Assembly (NCBI RefSeq): GCF_000424985.1
Contig: NZ_AUKX01000022.1
Span: 1-64,000 of the forward strand
Source: Arenibacter latericius DSM 15913
Lineage (GTDB): Bacteria > Bacteroidota > Bacteroidia > Flavobacteriales > Flavobacteriaceae
DNA length: 64,000 bases
Direction of reading: 5' to 3'
The notes beneath the pieces are model-generated. The model worked only from the letters and a program-made list of their open reading frames with translations. It made no database searches and was not told where the DNA came from. The position numbers and the translations under genes are program-made. Each line of letters starts with the position of its first letter. The first letter of the stretch is position 1. Positions 7,770 to 17,651 of the stretch are shown here, in pieces.

Positions 7770-9701
7770 TCAGAAGAGTTCGTTGTAATTTAGGATAATT
7801 ATATTGGTTCTTTCATTTCTGTTATGTAACATTTCTAAGCAGAAAACTCCATTTTTACATTTATTCAATAGGCGCTCTTCCCCATATCCGACTGCTTCTA
7901 CAACATTATCTTCAGGAACTCCTTGTTCCAACAAATAATCTTTTATGGCATCTGATCTTCTTTGGGAAAGATTTAGGTTGTAGCGATTACTTCCTCTACT
8001 GTCTGTATGGGACGCTATTTCTATTCTCAACTCAGGAAAGCTATTAATTGCAGCGACAACTTTATCTAACTCCCTAGCAATTTCTGGTGTAACCTCAGCT
8101 CTAGATTTATTAAAGAAGAATTTATTTATTTTTATCATCATCTGCTCTTCCTGTTCGGTAACAATATCATCTATAGCTACCATTTCTAGATTAAATTTAA
8201 AGGTGTTAATCGTATCTAATCTTGCCGCATTTAAATGCTGATTATATGTGGAATACCGATTTTTTACAGCTTTAAGGACAACCGTTTCTTGCCAAGGTAT
8301 TTCTAGTTCGTATTTTCCATTTGCACCGGCAGTTACTTCTTTTATAATTCTCCCCTCATCATCCAATAAACTAACTACAGCTCCATCAATTACCGCTCCA
8401 TCATTTTTTCTTTGTACCATTCCTTTTAACGCCAATGTCTTTAGTCCTGGCTTTTCTAGCATGTGAAATCCGTAGATATCGTCCTTTCCTATTCCTCCAG
8501 ATCTATTTGACGCAAAATATCCAACATATTCATTAGAATCACTCATTTTTATAATCATCCCAAAGTCATCTTCGGAAGAATTTATGGAAGGTCCAAGATT
8601 TACCGGAATACTAAAATTATCATTCTCCTGAAAGTTAGCTCTATAGATATCCATTCCCCCTAAGCCATAAAAAACATCAGAAGCAAAATAGAGGGTATTA
8701 TCAAAAACAAAAGGTGCAATCTCATTTCCAGGAGTATTAATCCTAGGCCCTAAATTTATGGGAGCAGACATTATTATACCATTGTTGGTGTACACATAAT
8801 ACAAATCTGTTCCCCCATAGCTATCATCAAAATTCGCAGCAAAAAAGAGCTTGCCTGTAGCAGCCTCATAAAAAGGATAATGAAAAGAAGTATTTAAATC
8901 TCTTAGAATATAAGTGTGGGAATTTTTACTACTACTCATTCCTATAGACATAGCATTTTTCCCCTTTGGACTAAAAAGTAATTGATCCCCATTTGCATTA
9001 GACAGACTGTAAAAAACACGATCTATTTCCTCAGAATAATATGGGGTAGACTTATGAAAGGGAGAGTCTTTTAAGCCGTCAAATTCCTTCACCGATTTTA
9101 AATCCCCGTTAGGATCTATCTCTGCCTCATAAATGTTTAAGAAAGAATTACCAGACGGATTATACACCTTTTTAGAGCCTCTTGGCCGGTCACTGGAAAA
9201 CAAGAGTTTATCCTTGAAGAAGGAAGGGGAAAAATCGCTCTGATTACTATTAATCCTGACATTATAAAGCGCGTAATTTGGTTCTAATTCCGATTCCGAC
9301 CACAGAAGATCATAATTAAATTCTGCATTTTCTAATAACTCCTTAGAGAACACCTGCTTATTGTCTTGTAAAAATGTTTTCACCTCTTCCATCCCCGAGG
9401 TATTGTGGATAGATTGCAGCAACCTATTAAAATGACTAGCAGTCATAATGGTATCCTTCTTAAAAACATCCAAATAGATCTTAGAAGCCTTATTATAATT
9501 GTCTACCCTTAAATAAGAATCTGCTAGGTTTAGGTACTGTTGGCTAGTAAGTGGTCCTTTTTGCAATTCCTTTTGATATTCTGTTATAGCCTTACTATAG
9601 GAATACTCAAAAAATGCAATATCTCCCTTAGAACGCTTTTGCTGAGCAAAGCATAGAGAAGGAATAATTAGCAATAATAGATATAAGTTCCAGAACCTCA
9701 T
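7770..9701 (-). CDS. OmpA-family protein with TPR and PD40 repeats
   Basis: The 643-residue exported protein has a signal peptide (MRFWNLYLLLLIIPSLCFAQ). TPR-like helices (about 25-150) follow, then PD40/WD40-type beta-propeller repeats (about 160-430, with FSSDRPRG, FFAANF and YFASNRSGG units). Next comes a carboxypeptidase-regulatory-like beta domain (about 433-510), and a C-terminal OmpA domain (about 530-643) with peptidoglycan-binding residues in IEIASHTDSRGS and NLNLSQRRSDAI. It should sit in the periplasm tethering an outer-membrane complex to peptidoglycan. It is the third gene of the operon with PorP/SprF and the adhesin, a standard flavobacterial trio. Confidence 0.92.
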   Translation of the reverse strand: MRFWNLYLLLLIIPSLCFAQQKRSKGDIAFFEYSYSKAITEYQKELQKGPLTSQQYLNLADSYLRVDNYNKASKIYLDVFKKDTIMTASHFNRLLQSIHNTSGMEEVKTFLQDNKQVFSKELLENAEFNYDLLWSESELEPNYALYNVRINSNQSDFSPSFFKDKLLFSSDRPRGSKKVYNPSGNSFLNIYEAEIDPNGDLKSVKEFDGLKDSPFHKSTPYYSEEIDRVFYSLSNANGDQLLFSPKGKNAMSIGMSSSKNSHTYILRDLNTSFHYPFYEAATGKLFFAANFDDSYGGTDLYYVYTNNGIIMSAPINLGPRINTPGNEIAPFVFDNTLYFASDVFYGLGGMDIYRANFQENDNFSIPVNLGPSINSSEDDFGMIIKMSDSNEYVGYFASNRSGGIGKDDIYGFHMLEKPGLKTLALKGMVQRKNDGAVIDGAVVSLLDDEGRIIKEVTAGANGKYELEIPWQETVVLKAVKNRYSTYNQHLNAARLDTINTFKFNLEMVAIDDIVTEQEEQMMIKINKFFFNKSRAEVTPEIARELDKVVAAINSFPELRIEIASHTDSRGSNRYNLNLSQRRSDAIKDYLLEQGVPEDNVVEAVGYGEERLLNKCKNGVFCLEMLHNRNERTNIIILNYNELF

Positions 9702-9728
9702 ATTACTATATTATGTTATATTATTTTT

Positions 9729-10730
9729 TTAGAAAAACCTAGGACTATCAATCTGCTTAGGCTTTCCTTTTAATTCATTATTCTCGCCTTTCTCGTTATC
9801 CGAGCTACTATTACCTAAATAGAATTTTAAAATTACCTCGTGGGAACCTTTACTATACTCCCCTAGATTACTGGTATTATAATCATAGGAATACCCCATG
9901 AAGATATTGTTAGATATTTGTATCCCTGCCAAACCACTCACCGCATTATCCCATCTATAAGATGCTCCCAGGGTAACTATATCACTAATCAGAAAATTAG
10001 TTGATAAATTTAGGTTCATCGGGGCACCTTTTAAAGAATTGACTAAAAATGCAGGTTTAAATTTTAAATTTTCAGAGAGGTCAAAAACGTAGCCTCCAAT
10101 GAAATTAAACTGCACTTTATCTTCTACTATATTGGCTACCTCATCTGCATAGATTCCATCGGTTAGAAAATTGGGTATAGACAGCCCCAAATACCAGTTT
10201 TGTTGATACATAAACATTCCAGCACCAATGGTAGGATAAAATTTATTAAAGGTATCCTGTCCATTTAATAGGGGTTCGTTAGGGTTTTGAAAATTTCCTT
10301 TGCTATAGTCAACATCCAAAAGGGATCCCCCTGCATCTATACCAAAAGATAACTTAGTATTTTCCGAGAGCATTACCTGAAAAGAATAGGCTAAATCTAT
10401 ATAGGTTTGGGAAGTTGGCCCTAACTGATCACTTACCACATTAAACCCCAACCCTTGCTTTTCATTAGCAAAAGGAAGGTTTACCCCTAGTCTTAACGTT
10501 TTTGGAGAGCCAGGAATCCCCGTCCATTGTACCCTATATAACCCAGAAATATCTGGCCTTTCAACCGTACCCACATAAGCCGGATTAAAGCTCCCTATAT
10601 TATACATATATTGGGTATACTGCGGTTCTTTTTGCCCATAAGCCATCAGTGTCCCCAGCAACAAAAATATAGCGTAGAAACGCTTATAATGTAATAAACT
10701 ATAGAATTTATATTGCATAGTTTTTATCAT
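9729..10730 (-). CDS. PorP/SprF-family type IX secretion outer-membrane protein
   Basis: The 333-residue protein has an N-terminal signal segment ending near MAYGQ and then the PorP/SprF start, EPQYTQYMYNIGSFNPAYVG. Its amphipathic strands end in a beta-barrel, EVILKFYLG. Family members are outer-membrane proteins needed for surface delivery or anchoring of a cognate large T9SS type B substrate. Its ATG overlaps the TGA of the upstream adhesin gene (ATGA at 10727-10730), which indicates translational coupling and supports the adhesin as its partner. Confidence 0.93.
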   Translation of the reverse strand: MIKTMQYKFYSLLHYKRFYAIFLLLGTLMAYGQKEPQYTQYMYNIGSFNPAYVGTVERPDISGLYRVQWTGIPGSPKTLRLGVNLPFANEKQGLGFNVVSDQLGPTSQTYIDLAYSFQVMLSENTKLSFGIDAGGSLLDVDYSKGNFQNPNEPLLNGQDTFNKFYPTIGAGMFMYQQNWYLGLSIPNFLTDGIYADEVANIVEDKVQFNFIGGYVFDLSENLKFKPAFLVNSLKGAPMNLNLSTNFLISDIVTLGASYRWDNAVSGLAGIQISNNIFMGYSYDYNTSNLGEYSKGSHEVILKFYLGNSSSDNEKGENNELKGKPKQIDSPRFF

Positions 10731-13700
10731 CTAATAATTTGGATCCAACCTTTTTTAACCGCTCTACCATCACCTAGATCTAAGATATAATAGTAGGTTC
10801 CTTTTGGCAAATCCCCATTCTTCCCTGTTCCTCTCCAATTATTCTTATACCTGCTTGCGGTAAAAACTTCGTTGCCATAACGATCATAGATCTGTAACGT
10901 GTTATTGGGATAATCTTCAATACAATTAATATGAAGGTGGTCATTAGTTCCGTCTTCATTAGGTGATATTAAATTAAAAACAAAACCACAGTCTTCAGGA
11001 GTCTCTTCTCCTACAGTAATGGTTACGTTAGCTGAATTATTTTCAGGAGTTCCATCCTCGGGAAAACTATCTACAAGAATTGCTTCATTAGTAAAACTAC
11101 CCTCTTGAGGTATCGCAACAACAATAGTAAGCGTCTGCACCTCTTTTTCCATCATCTCTTCTAATTCCCACACGCCACTTAGCTCATCATATACTCCCGC
11201 TGAGGCAGAGCTACTAATATATTGAAAGCCACTACTAGCATCTACAAGATCTTGAACCTGCACATTCGTCACCATAATAGTACTATGGTTGGTTATGGTA
11301 ATAGTAAAAGTTATTTCTTCCCCAATTGCCGGATTCTTTTGATCTACATTCTTTTTAATTTCTAGATCCACAATACAGTTGGCGGCATCTATATTTGGAT
11401 AGCAAGCATCCAAGGCATCTATTATTCCATCCCCATTGGTATCTATGGGATTGTTTATATCTGGACCACCTTCCTCTCCGTCTGATATGCCATCGCCATC
11501 TGTATCCCGATTAAATGGATCTGTTCCTAAGGTGATTTCATCTCTATCATAAATACCATCACCATCACTATCTATAAAGCAATTACCCACCGATATTATC
11601 ACTTCTACACTTTCATCTTCGCAAGGAGCAACAGCTGTATTTGTAGTAAACCTAAAAGTATATTCTCCTATAGCTGCCCCTTCAAAATCTACTTTATTAT
11701 CTGCGTTTATGGTGACCGAACCTGGAGGCGTTCCTACTACACTCCACTGTCCAGTTGCCTCTCCATTAAGTCGAGTATCGTCTAAATCTATAACGGTTTC
11801 TCCTCCTCCCTTAACATTACAGGCAACCGTATTTACCGTTTCGCCAATCTTTACGGGATTTTGAACGGTAACGGTTACAGGAACGCGATCTGTAGTACAT
11901 CCGTTCCCCGAAGCTTCTACGTAATACACCGTAGTAGATTCGTTATTAGGGGTAGTAAAACTACTGCCTTCCCCTATAGGATCTATATCTGTTTCTGAAG
12001 CATACCAAAAAAGACTACCGTTGTCCGAGGCAGAGGCCGTAATAATTGCCTGACCTCGCCCACATATAACGGTGCCAGCAGTATCTAAAATTTCTGGCGG
12101 AGTATTCCTTACCAACGTAACTTCTAAAGGCGGACTTACACAACCAGTTTCTTCGTTATATAGATAACCATAGAACGAAGCTGCAAAATCTACAACACTA
12201 CTTTTTCTCCTTGCCCCAATATTTGAAAAGTCATCGCTACTACTCCACACCAATTGATAACCCGATGGAATAGAGGTTTTAGTATATTCATCTAAATCTT
12301 GACTAAAGTCTGAGCAGAAAATGGTAGAAACATCGGCATTGATCAATGGAGCTTCTATACAGTTGTCATTATCGGTTATAGTTCCTATCCCTCTATTTTT
12401 TATGATTTTAGCAAGGCCGGTAGCATTTACTAGGTTCACGAAAAACGTTTTAGTTCCCTCGGCTACATCATCATCTATAATTGGTACTTCAATAGTCTTT
12501 TCCTCTCCTTTAAATCCTATAAAAGTTAAGATTCCAGACCTACTTAGATAATCACTTCCTGCAATTGCGGTATTATCGGAAGTAGTAAAAGTAACCACAG
12601 TTCCCAATAATACGGCAGCATTAAGCGTTACAGTAAATTTCGCAACCCCAGCACTTTCTTCTACTACCACATCGTTAATAGAGACACCGCCTACATCATC
12701 GCTGGCAATATTTACTGTGGCATCTTTAGGAAAACCAAGACTATAACCTACACCTGGCAAAAGCGTAAGCTTTACGGTTTCGATATCTGCCTCCACCACG
12801 TCATCATTAATTGGCGTTACGGTTATGGTACTTTTTATTTCCCCATCAGGAATAGAAACGGATCTGGGAAGGGCAATATAATCTTCTCCTTCTGTGGCAG
12901 TACCATTAACCTCAAATTGCACTACAATAGCCTCCCCTGAGGTGTTTCTAATATTTAAACCAACTGTAAAGGTTCCCGATTTAAGTGGGTTTTCTGAAGC
13001 CTCTTTATCTGTAGCTTCGATGGTCACTACATAACTGTCATCATTTAAGATGGTGCCTAGCGATTTGTCTTTACCATCTTCAAACACATAATTTAAGGGA
13101 GGTACAGAGAGCGTAACAGTAAAAGTTTCATCTGGTTCTACTGAAAGGTCTCCTTGCACTTCTATTTCAATATTTGTCGTATGAGAACCAGCAGAGAAGG
13201 TAGCAGTTCCATTGGGGAAAAAACCTCCAACAAAATCGGTTGCATTAGCCGGATTCTCTCCACTTGGAACCACACTATAATTGAAATTCACCTCATCCAA
13301 AGCATTGCCAGTACGCGTTACCGTAAAATTAAATTTAGTAATCTCATCATCACCCTCTTCAAGGCTTACACCTTCAATTATAGCTATTTCATTAATATCA
13401 TCGTTAAGTATAGTCCCTTGTGCTGTTATTTTTGATCCCAATTCATATCCTTTACTAGGATCACTAAGAGTAACAACAAATGTTTCATTGGGTTCAACAT
13501 CAGTATCGCCATTAACTTCAATTTCAATGGTTTCTGCGGAAGAACCAGCAGGAAAGCTCACTTCACCAGAAGGAAGTTTATTCCCAACAAAATCTGATTT
13601 ATTTGCAGGGTTGGTAAGGCCACCTGTTACCTTAAATTTCACCTTGGCTGAAGCCGAATTATCTCCAGTTCTATTTACAAGAAAGGTAAAAATTGTAGTT

Positions 13701-16318
13701 CCTGAATCCCCTTCTTTAAGGGCTTCATTTCCTCCTATAGTAATCTTGTTTAAATCGTCGTTTAGAATAGTGCCTTGCGCTTCACTTTTTCCAAGCGTAT
13801 AACCAACACTAGGACTACTGAGTTTCACAATAAATGTTTCGTCTGGCTCCACATCGGTATCACCATTTACATTCACATCAAATGTGGTAGTAGCGGCTCC
13901 AGGTGCAAAAGTTACAGCACCTGATGGAAATACGTTGCCAACAAAATCAGCCGTATTAGCAGAAGTAGTAGGTCCGGCAGATACGGTGAAAGTAGCACTT
14001 GCCCCTAAACTAGTATCACCAGTGCGACTTGCGTTAAAGGTAAAAGCGGTAGTTCCGGAATTACCCTCATCTTCTTCAATATTCCCTCCAATGCTGATTA
14101 TATTACTATCGTCGTTTAATATGGTTCCCTGTGCTGTAATGTTTGTGCCAAGCTCATAACCAGCACTGGGATCACTAAGGGTAACAATAAAAGTTTCATT
14201 TGGCTCAACAACGGTATCGCCCTTAACCTCAATTTCAATAGTTGCTGTTGATGAACCGGCCAAGAAATTTACATTACCTGATGGGAATGCATTTCCAACA
14301 AAATCAGCCCCATTAGCAGAATTGGTAGGTGCAGCAGTCACCTTAAATTTTGCAGTGGCCGCAGCAGTATTATCTCCAGTTCTGTTTGCAGTAAATGCAA
14401 AAATTGTAGTCTCGGAATTCCCCTCATCTTGTTCAATATCTTTTTCTATAGTTATCTTGTCTAAATCGTCGTTTAGAATAGTGCCTTGCGCTTCACTTTT
14501 TCCAAGCGTATAACCAACACTGGGATTACTGAGTTTCACGACAAATGTTTCATTTGGCTCCACATCAGCATCGCCCTTCACATTTATGGTAAATGTTGTA
14601 GTGACCTCTCCCGATGCAAAATTTGCAGTAGCTGTAGGAAATGCGTTCCCAACAAAATCAGCCGCATTAGCAGAGTTAGTAGGTCCGGCAGACACCGTAT
14701 AGGTAGCACTCGCCTCTAAACTAGTATTTCCAGTACGACTTGCCGTAAAGGTAAAAGAGGTAGTTCCAGAATCTCCTTCCTCCTTTTCCACATTATCTCC
14801 TATACTAATCGTTTCACTATCATCATTAAGAATAGTTCCAATAGCAGTGGATGTTCCTATACTGGTATTAACAGGATTGGAAAGGGCAAGTAAAAATGTC
14901 TCATTAGGTTCAGCAACAAGATCTCCTTTTACGTTGATGGTAATGGTAGCCGAATCTTCACCATCAGCAAAACTTACAGTATTAGTGGGCAATGTTCCTC
15001 CATCAAAATCCGCTGCATTGGCAGGATTGGCTCCCGTACCAGTTACTGAATAGTTTACACTGGCGGTACTAGAAATGTCTCCACTACGGGTAACGGTAAA
15101 ATTAAATGCAGTTGTACCTGCATCACCCTCGTTCAAAGAAACGTCCTGCCCTAAAGAGATTTCACTATCATCATTTAGTATTGTTCCCAGGGCAGTATTA
15201 GTACCTAGGTTGATTGTTGCGGGAGAAGGATTACTAATTGCAACTGTAAAAGTTTCATTAGGTTCTAGTTCCCGATCTCCATTAACATTTATAATAATAG
15301 TAGCAGTACTAGCCCCATCTGCAAAACTCACTGTATTAGAAGGCAATGTCCCTCCAAAATCTGCCGCATTAGCTGCATTAGTGCCACTACCCGCTACGGC
15401 ATAGTTTACACTAGCAGGACCAGTAAGAGATCCAGTTCGGGTAATACCAAATATAAACTCTGTTGTCCCTGTATCTCCCTCTATTTGGGAAATAGGCCCA
15501 TCTAAAGAAATCTCAGCGTCATCATTGAGAATAGTATACGTTGTAGAAGTAGGAGCCACAATAGTATTAATATTTCCACTAGATGCAGTAATATTCAGGA
15601 TGATGTCTTCATCATCTTCCACCACATTATCATTAAGAATGGTAAGGTCTATCGGAAACAACTCATTATCATAAGCGCCTGGAGGAATTGTAATTGTATT
15701 ATCACCCAAGGAAAAATCGACCCCTTCCGTTGCGGTACTATTGGCATCTACTTTTATGGTTACGGAGGTAGCAACATCTACTATCTCACCATTAATAATC
15801 AACCCTGGTAAATTCCCACCTACATTTTCAGGGTCTTCACTACTCGGCGTTGAAAAAGCTACAGAGGCATCGTTATCTTGGATATTTATAGTAGTTGTGT
15901 TAAGGGTAGGACTTATAAACCCTACAGTTGCATTAACAATTTGGATGACTATAGTTTCTGTATCCTCTACCAATAAATCATCCTTTATTGCAATGTCTAC
16001 ATTTACGGATGAATTAACACCTGCTGGTAGTTCTACCTTTACACCAAAATCTTCATAGTCTTCTCCATAAGTAGCGGTAGACGAGGGCAAAATAATCAAA
16101 TCAATTGTAGAATCCCCGATAAGCGTCCCCAAGCAAGAAACTTTAAAACGAGCAGGCGTGGGACCTTCCTCCGAACCGTTATTTACATTTTCAATGGAAA
16201 TAATTTGCGCCTGGGCTAGCACACCAAATAGCAATAAAAACATCAGCAAAGACCATTTAAATAGACCTTTGCCCATTTTACGAGTGGAAATTTCGTTCAA
16301 TAGGGTATCCATTTTCAT
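10727..16318 (-). CDS. giant Calx-beta adhesin with T9SS type B C-terminal domain
   Basis: The 1863-residue secreted protein has a signal peptide ending near LLLFGVLAQAQ. About eleven tandem Calx-beta units follow (about 40-1240), most ending in GTILNDD. After them come an Ig-like region (about 1250-1500), acidic calcium-binding repeats of thrombospondin type 3 style (DSDGDGIYD, DTDGDGISDG, DTNGDGIID) and a DUF11 domain (IKKNVDQKNPAIGEEITFTI). The C-terminal gliding-motility-type CTD has NLISPNEDGTND, YDRYGNEVF and PKGTYYYILDLGDG. This tail is the type B T9SS signal. The protein should be exported through the SprA pore and held at the surface, binding calcium, with a likely role in adhesion or gliding. 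It heads the operon with PorP/SprF and OmpA. Confidence 0.93.
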   Translation of the reverse strand: MKMDTLLNEISTRKMGKGLFKWSLLMFLLLFGVLAQAQIISIENVNNGSEEGPTPARFKVSCLGTLIGDSTIDLIILPSSTATYGEDYEDFGVKVELPAGVNSSVNVDIAIKDDLLVEDTETIVIQIVNATVGFISPTLNTTTINIQDNDASVAFSTPSSEDPENVGGNLPGLIINGEIVDVATSVTIKVDANSTATEGVDFSLGDNTITIPPGAYDNELFPIDLTILNDNVVEDDEDIILNITASSGNINTIVAPTSTTYTILNDDAEISLDGPISQIEGDTGTTEFIFGITRTGSLTGPASVNYAVAGSGTNAANAADFGGTLPSNTVSFADGASTATIIINVNGDRELEPNETFTVAISNPSPATINLGTNTALGTILNDDSEISLGQDVSLNEGDAGTTAFNFTVTRSGDISSTASVNYSVTGTGANPANAADFDGGTLPTNTVSFADGEDSATITINVKGDLVAEPNETFLLALSNPVNTSIGTSTAIGTILNDDSETISIGDNVEKEEGDSGTTSFTFTASRTGNTSLEASATYTVSAGPTNSANAADFVGNAFPTATANFASGEVTTTFTINVKGDADVEPNETFVVKLSNPSVGYTLGKSEAQGTILNDDLDKITIEKDIEQDEGNSETTIFAFTANRTGDNTAAATAKFKVTAAPTNSANGADFVGNAFPSGNVNFLAGSSTATIEIEVKGDTVVEPNETFIVTLSDPSAGYELGTNITAQGTILNDDSNIISIGGNIEEDEGNSGTTAFTFNASRTGDTSLGASATFTVSAGPTTSANTADFVGNVFPSGAVTFAPGAATTTFDVNVNGDTDVEPDETFIVKLSSPSVGYTLGKSEAQGTILNDDLNKITIGGNEALKEGDSGTTIFTFLVNRTGDNSASAKVKFKVTGGLTNPANKSDFVGNKLPSGEVSFPAGSSAETIEIEVNGDTDVEPNETFVVTLSDPSKGYELGSKITAQGTILNDDINEIAIIEGVSLEEGDDEITKFNFTVTRTGNALDEVNFNYSVVPSGENPANATDFVGGFFPNGTATFSAGSHTTNIEIEVQGDLSVEPDETFTVTLSVPPLNYVFEDGKDKSLGTILNDDSYVVTIEATDKEASENPLKSGTFTVGLNIRNTSGEAIVVQFEVNGTATEGEDYIALPRSVSIPDGEIKSTITVTPINDDVVEADIETVKLTLLPGVGYSLGFPKDATVNIASDDVGGVSINDVVVEESAGVAKFTVTLNAAVLLGTVVTFTTSDNTAIAGSDYLSRSGILTFIGFKGEEKTIEVPIIDDDVAEGTKTFFVNLVNATGLAKIIKNRGIGTITDNDNCIEAPLINADVSTIFCSDFSQDLDEYTKTSIPSGYQLVWSSSDDFSNIGARRKSSVVDFAASFYGYLYNEETGCVSPPLEVTLVRNTPPEILDTAGTVICGRGQAIITASASDNGSLFWYASETDIDPIGEGSSFTTPNNESTTVYYVEASGNGCTTDRVPVTVTVQNPVKIGETVNTVACNVKGGGETVIDLDDTRLNGEATGQWSVVGTPPGSVTINADNKVDFEGAAIGEYTFRFTTNTAVAPCEDESVEVIISVGNCFIDSDGDGIYDRDEITLGTDPFNRDTDGDGISDGEEGGPDINNPIDTNGDGIIDALDACYPNIDAANCIVDLEIKKNVDQKNPAIGEEITFTITITNHSTIMVTNVQVQDLVDASSGFQYISSSASAGVYDELSGVWELEEMMEKEVQTLTIVVAIPQEGSFTNEAILVDSFPEDGTPENNSANVTITVGEETPEDCGFVFNLISPNEDGTNDHLHINCIEDYPNNTLQIYDRYGNEVFTASRYKNNWRGTGKNGDLPKGTYYYILDLGDGRAVKKGWIQIIR
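13390..14811 (-). repeat. 2 x 711-bp tandem duplication inside the adhesin
   Basis: Landmark sequences recur exactly 711 bases apart. TAAATCGTCG occurs at 13751 and 14462, and TGCTG after the ILNDD codons occurs at 13421 and 14132. Long near-identical blocks such as that around 13755-13825 reappear around 14466-14536. The 711 bases equal 237 codons, that is two Calx-beta domains. Domains 4 and 6 are alike (SVGYTLGKSEAQGTILNDD) and domains 5 and 7 are alike (GYELG...ITAQGTILNDD). Boundaries are approximate. Confidence 0.8.
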
Positions 16319-16487
16319 AAGTGATAATCTCTATTAACAAATCCTAACATAAAGGGTAATATCGAAGAAAGGGACTACCAATATTACTAAAAAATACCCC
16401 CCTTCCCTAACAAACTAGGGTCAAATATGAATTTATCAGATGAACGGTAATTTAGGTCTACTAAAGGCTTTATAGCTTATAAAACAC

Positions 16488-16543
16488 AAGAGGTAAGAGC
16501 AGACCGACCAATTATATCTTAGTCGCTCTAGCCCTTACCTCTT
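16488..16543 (-). terminator. possible hairpin downstream of fabD
   Basis: AAGAGGTAAG (16488-16497) can pair with CTTACCTCTT (16534-16543), with an overlapping AGAGC/GCTCT pairing inside. It lies just after the fabD stop on the minus strand. No strong U-run follows, so it may be a terminator or a leader structure for the adhesin operon. Confidence 0.4.
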
Positions 16544-16567
16544 AGGTAAATTCTATTTAGTAAATTA

Positions 16568-17455
16568 TTAGCCCTCTACTTTTGCGGATTCAGTTTCCGC
16601 ATCGCGATGGATTTTTTTCACTAATCCTTGCAACACTTTACCTGGTCCTATCTCGGTAAAGTGTATTGCTCCATCGGCTACCATTTGCTGCACACTTTGG
16701 GTCCATTTTACCGGTGCGGTAAGCTGAGCAATAAGGTTTTCTTTAATTTCTTGAGGGTCTGTCACCGCAATTGTGGTCACATTTTGGTACACTGGGCAAC
16801 TAGGCGTATTAAAAGTTGTGTTTTTAATTGCTTCTGCCAATTCTTCTCTTGCTGGCTCCATCAAAGGCGAATGAAAAGCACCACCAACGGGAAGCACTAA
16901 GGCTCTTCTTGCCCCAGCTTCCTTTAATTTTTCACAGGCTACTTCTATAGCTGCAAGCTCCCCTGAAATTACTAGTTGACCAGGGCAATTATAATTTGCA
17001 GGCACTACAACACCTTCTATTTCCGAACAAATTTTTTCCACAACAGCATCTTCTAGTCCTAGCACTGCTGCCATTGTTCCTGGTTGCAATTCACATGCTT
17101 TCTGCATTGCTAAAGCTCGCTGTGAAACTAGCTTTAAGCCATCTTCAAAACTTAAAGTTCCGTTAGCTACTAGGGCTGAAAATTCACCCAAAGAGTGGCC
17201 CGCAACCATATCTGGCGCAAAACTATCTCCCATAATCTTCCCCAAAATAACGGAGTGTAAAAAAATGGCTGGTTGGGTAACCTTGGTTTCTTTTAAATCC
17301 TCCGCTGTTCCTTCGAACATTAAATCTGTAATGCAGAATCCTAAAATATCATTGGCCTTTTCAAACATCTCTTGTGCCAAGGGATATTTTTCGTAAAGGT
17401 CCAATCCCATACCTACAAATTGGGCTCCCTGCCCGGGAAATATATATGCATTCAT
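16568..17455 (-). CDS. fabD: malonyl-CoA-ACP transacylase
   Basis: FabD moves malonyl from CoA to acyl carrier protein at the start of fatty-acid elongation in the cytosol. The 295-residue length is normal. The sequence shows the PGQGAQFVGMG start, the nucleophile elbow GHSLGE (Ser88), catalytic His195 in GGAFHSPLM, and the conserved Gln of the first motif. It stands alone, with no other fab gene adjacent. A -7 box (CAAAAATA on the plus strand, 17540-17547) lies upstream. Confidence 0.96.
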   Translation of the reverse strand: MNAYIFPGQGAQFVGMGLDLYEKYPLAQEMFEKANDILGFCITDLMFEGTAEDLKETKVTQPAIFLHSVILGKIMGDSFAPDMVAGHSLGEFSALVANGTLSFEDGLKLVSQRALAMQKACELQPGTMAAVLGLEDAVVEKICSEIEGVVVPANYNCPGQLVISGELAAIEVACEKLKEAGARRALVLPVGGAFHSPLMEPAREELAEAIKNTTFNTPSCPVYQNVTTIAVTDPQEIKENLIAQLTAPVKWTQSVQQMVADGAIHFTEIGPGKVLQGLVKKIHRDAETESAKVEG

Positions 17456-17539
17456 AATCTGTTGTTTTTAAATTTTAATTTCTCAGACAAGACTATCATC
17501 CTAATTCTAAATGCCAAGCCTAAATCACATTTCAAAATG

Positions 17540-17547
17540 CAAAAATA
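17540..17547 (-). promoter_or_regulatory. -7 box before fabD
   Basis: On the minus strand this reads TATTTTTG, a match to TAnnTTTG, 85 bases upstream of the fabD ATG. No -33 TTG was found at the expected spacing. Confidence 0.3.
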
Positions 17548-17651
17548 GAATTATTTGACTTATACTCCTTATAATTAAACTCTCAGTTAAGGTTGGAGCC
17601 CTATTTTTTCACCTAGAAGATTACACTGGATAGAAAATTAGAATTAAAACT

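Noticed and set aside
13390-14811. Regular repeats that could suggest a CRISPR array
   Set aside because: The repeat unit is 711 bases, in frame with a secreted adhesin, and consists of protein domains; there are no short repeats with unique spacers and no cas genes.
12321-15404. Long open frames on the plus strand opposite the adhesin gene (for example 13281-13802 and 15075-15404)
   Set aside because: They are antisense shadows of a repetitive Calx-beta coding region. Their translations are low-complexity Ser/Val/Pro-rich with no promoter or homology.
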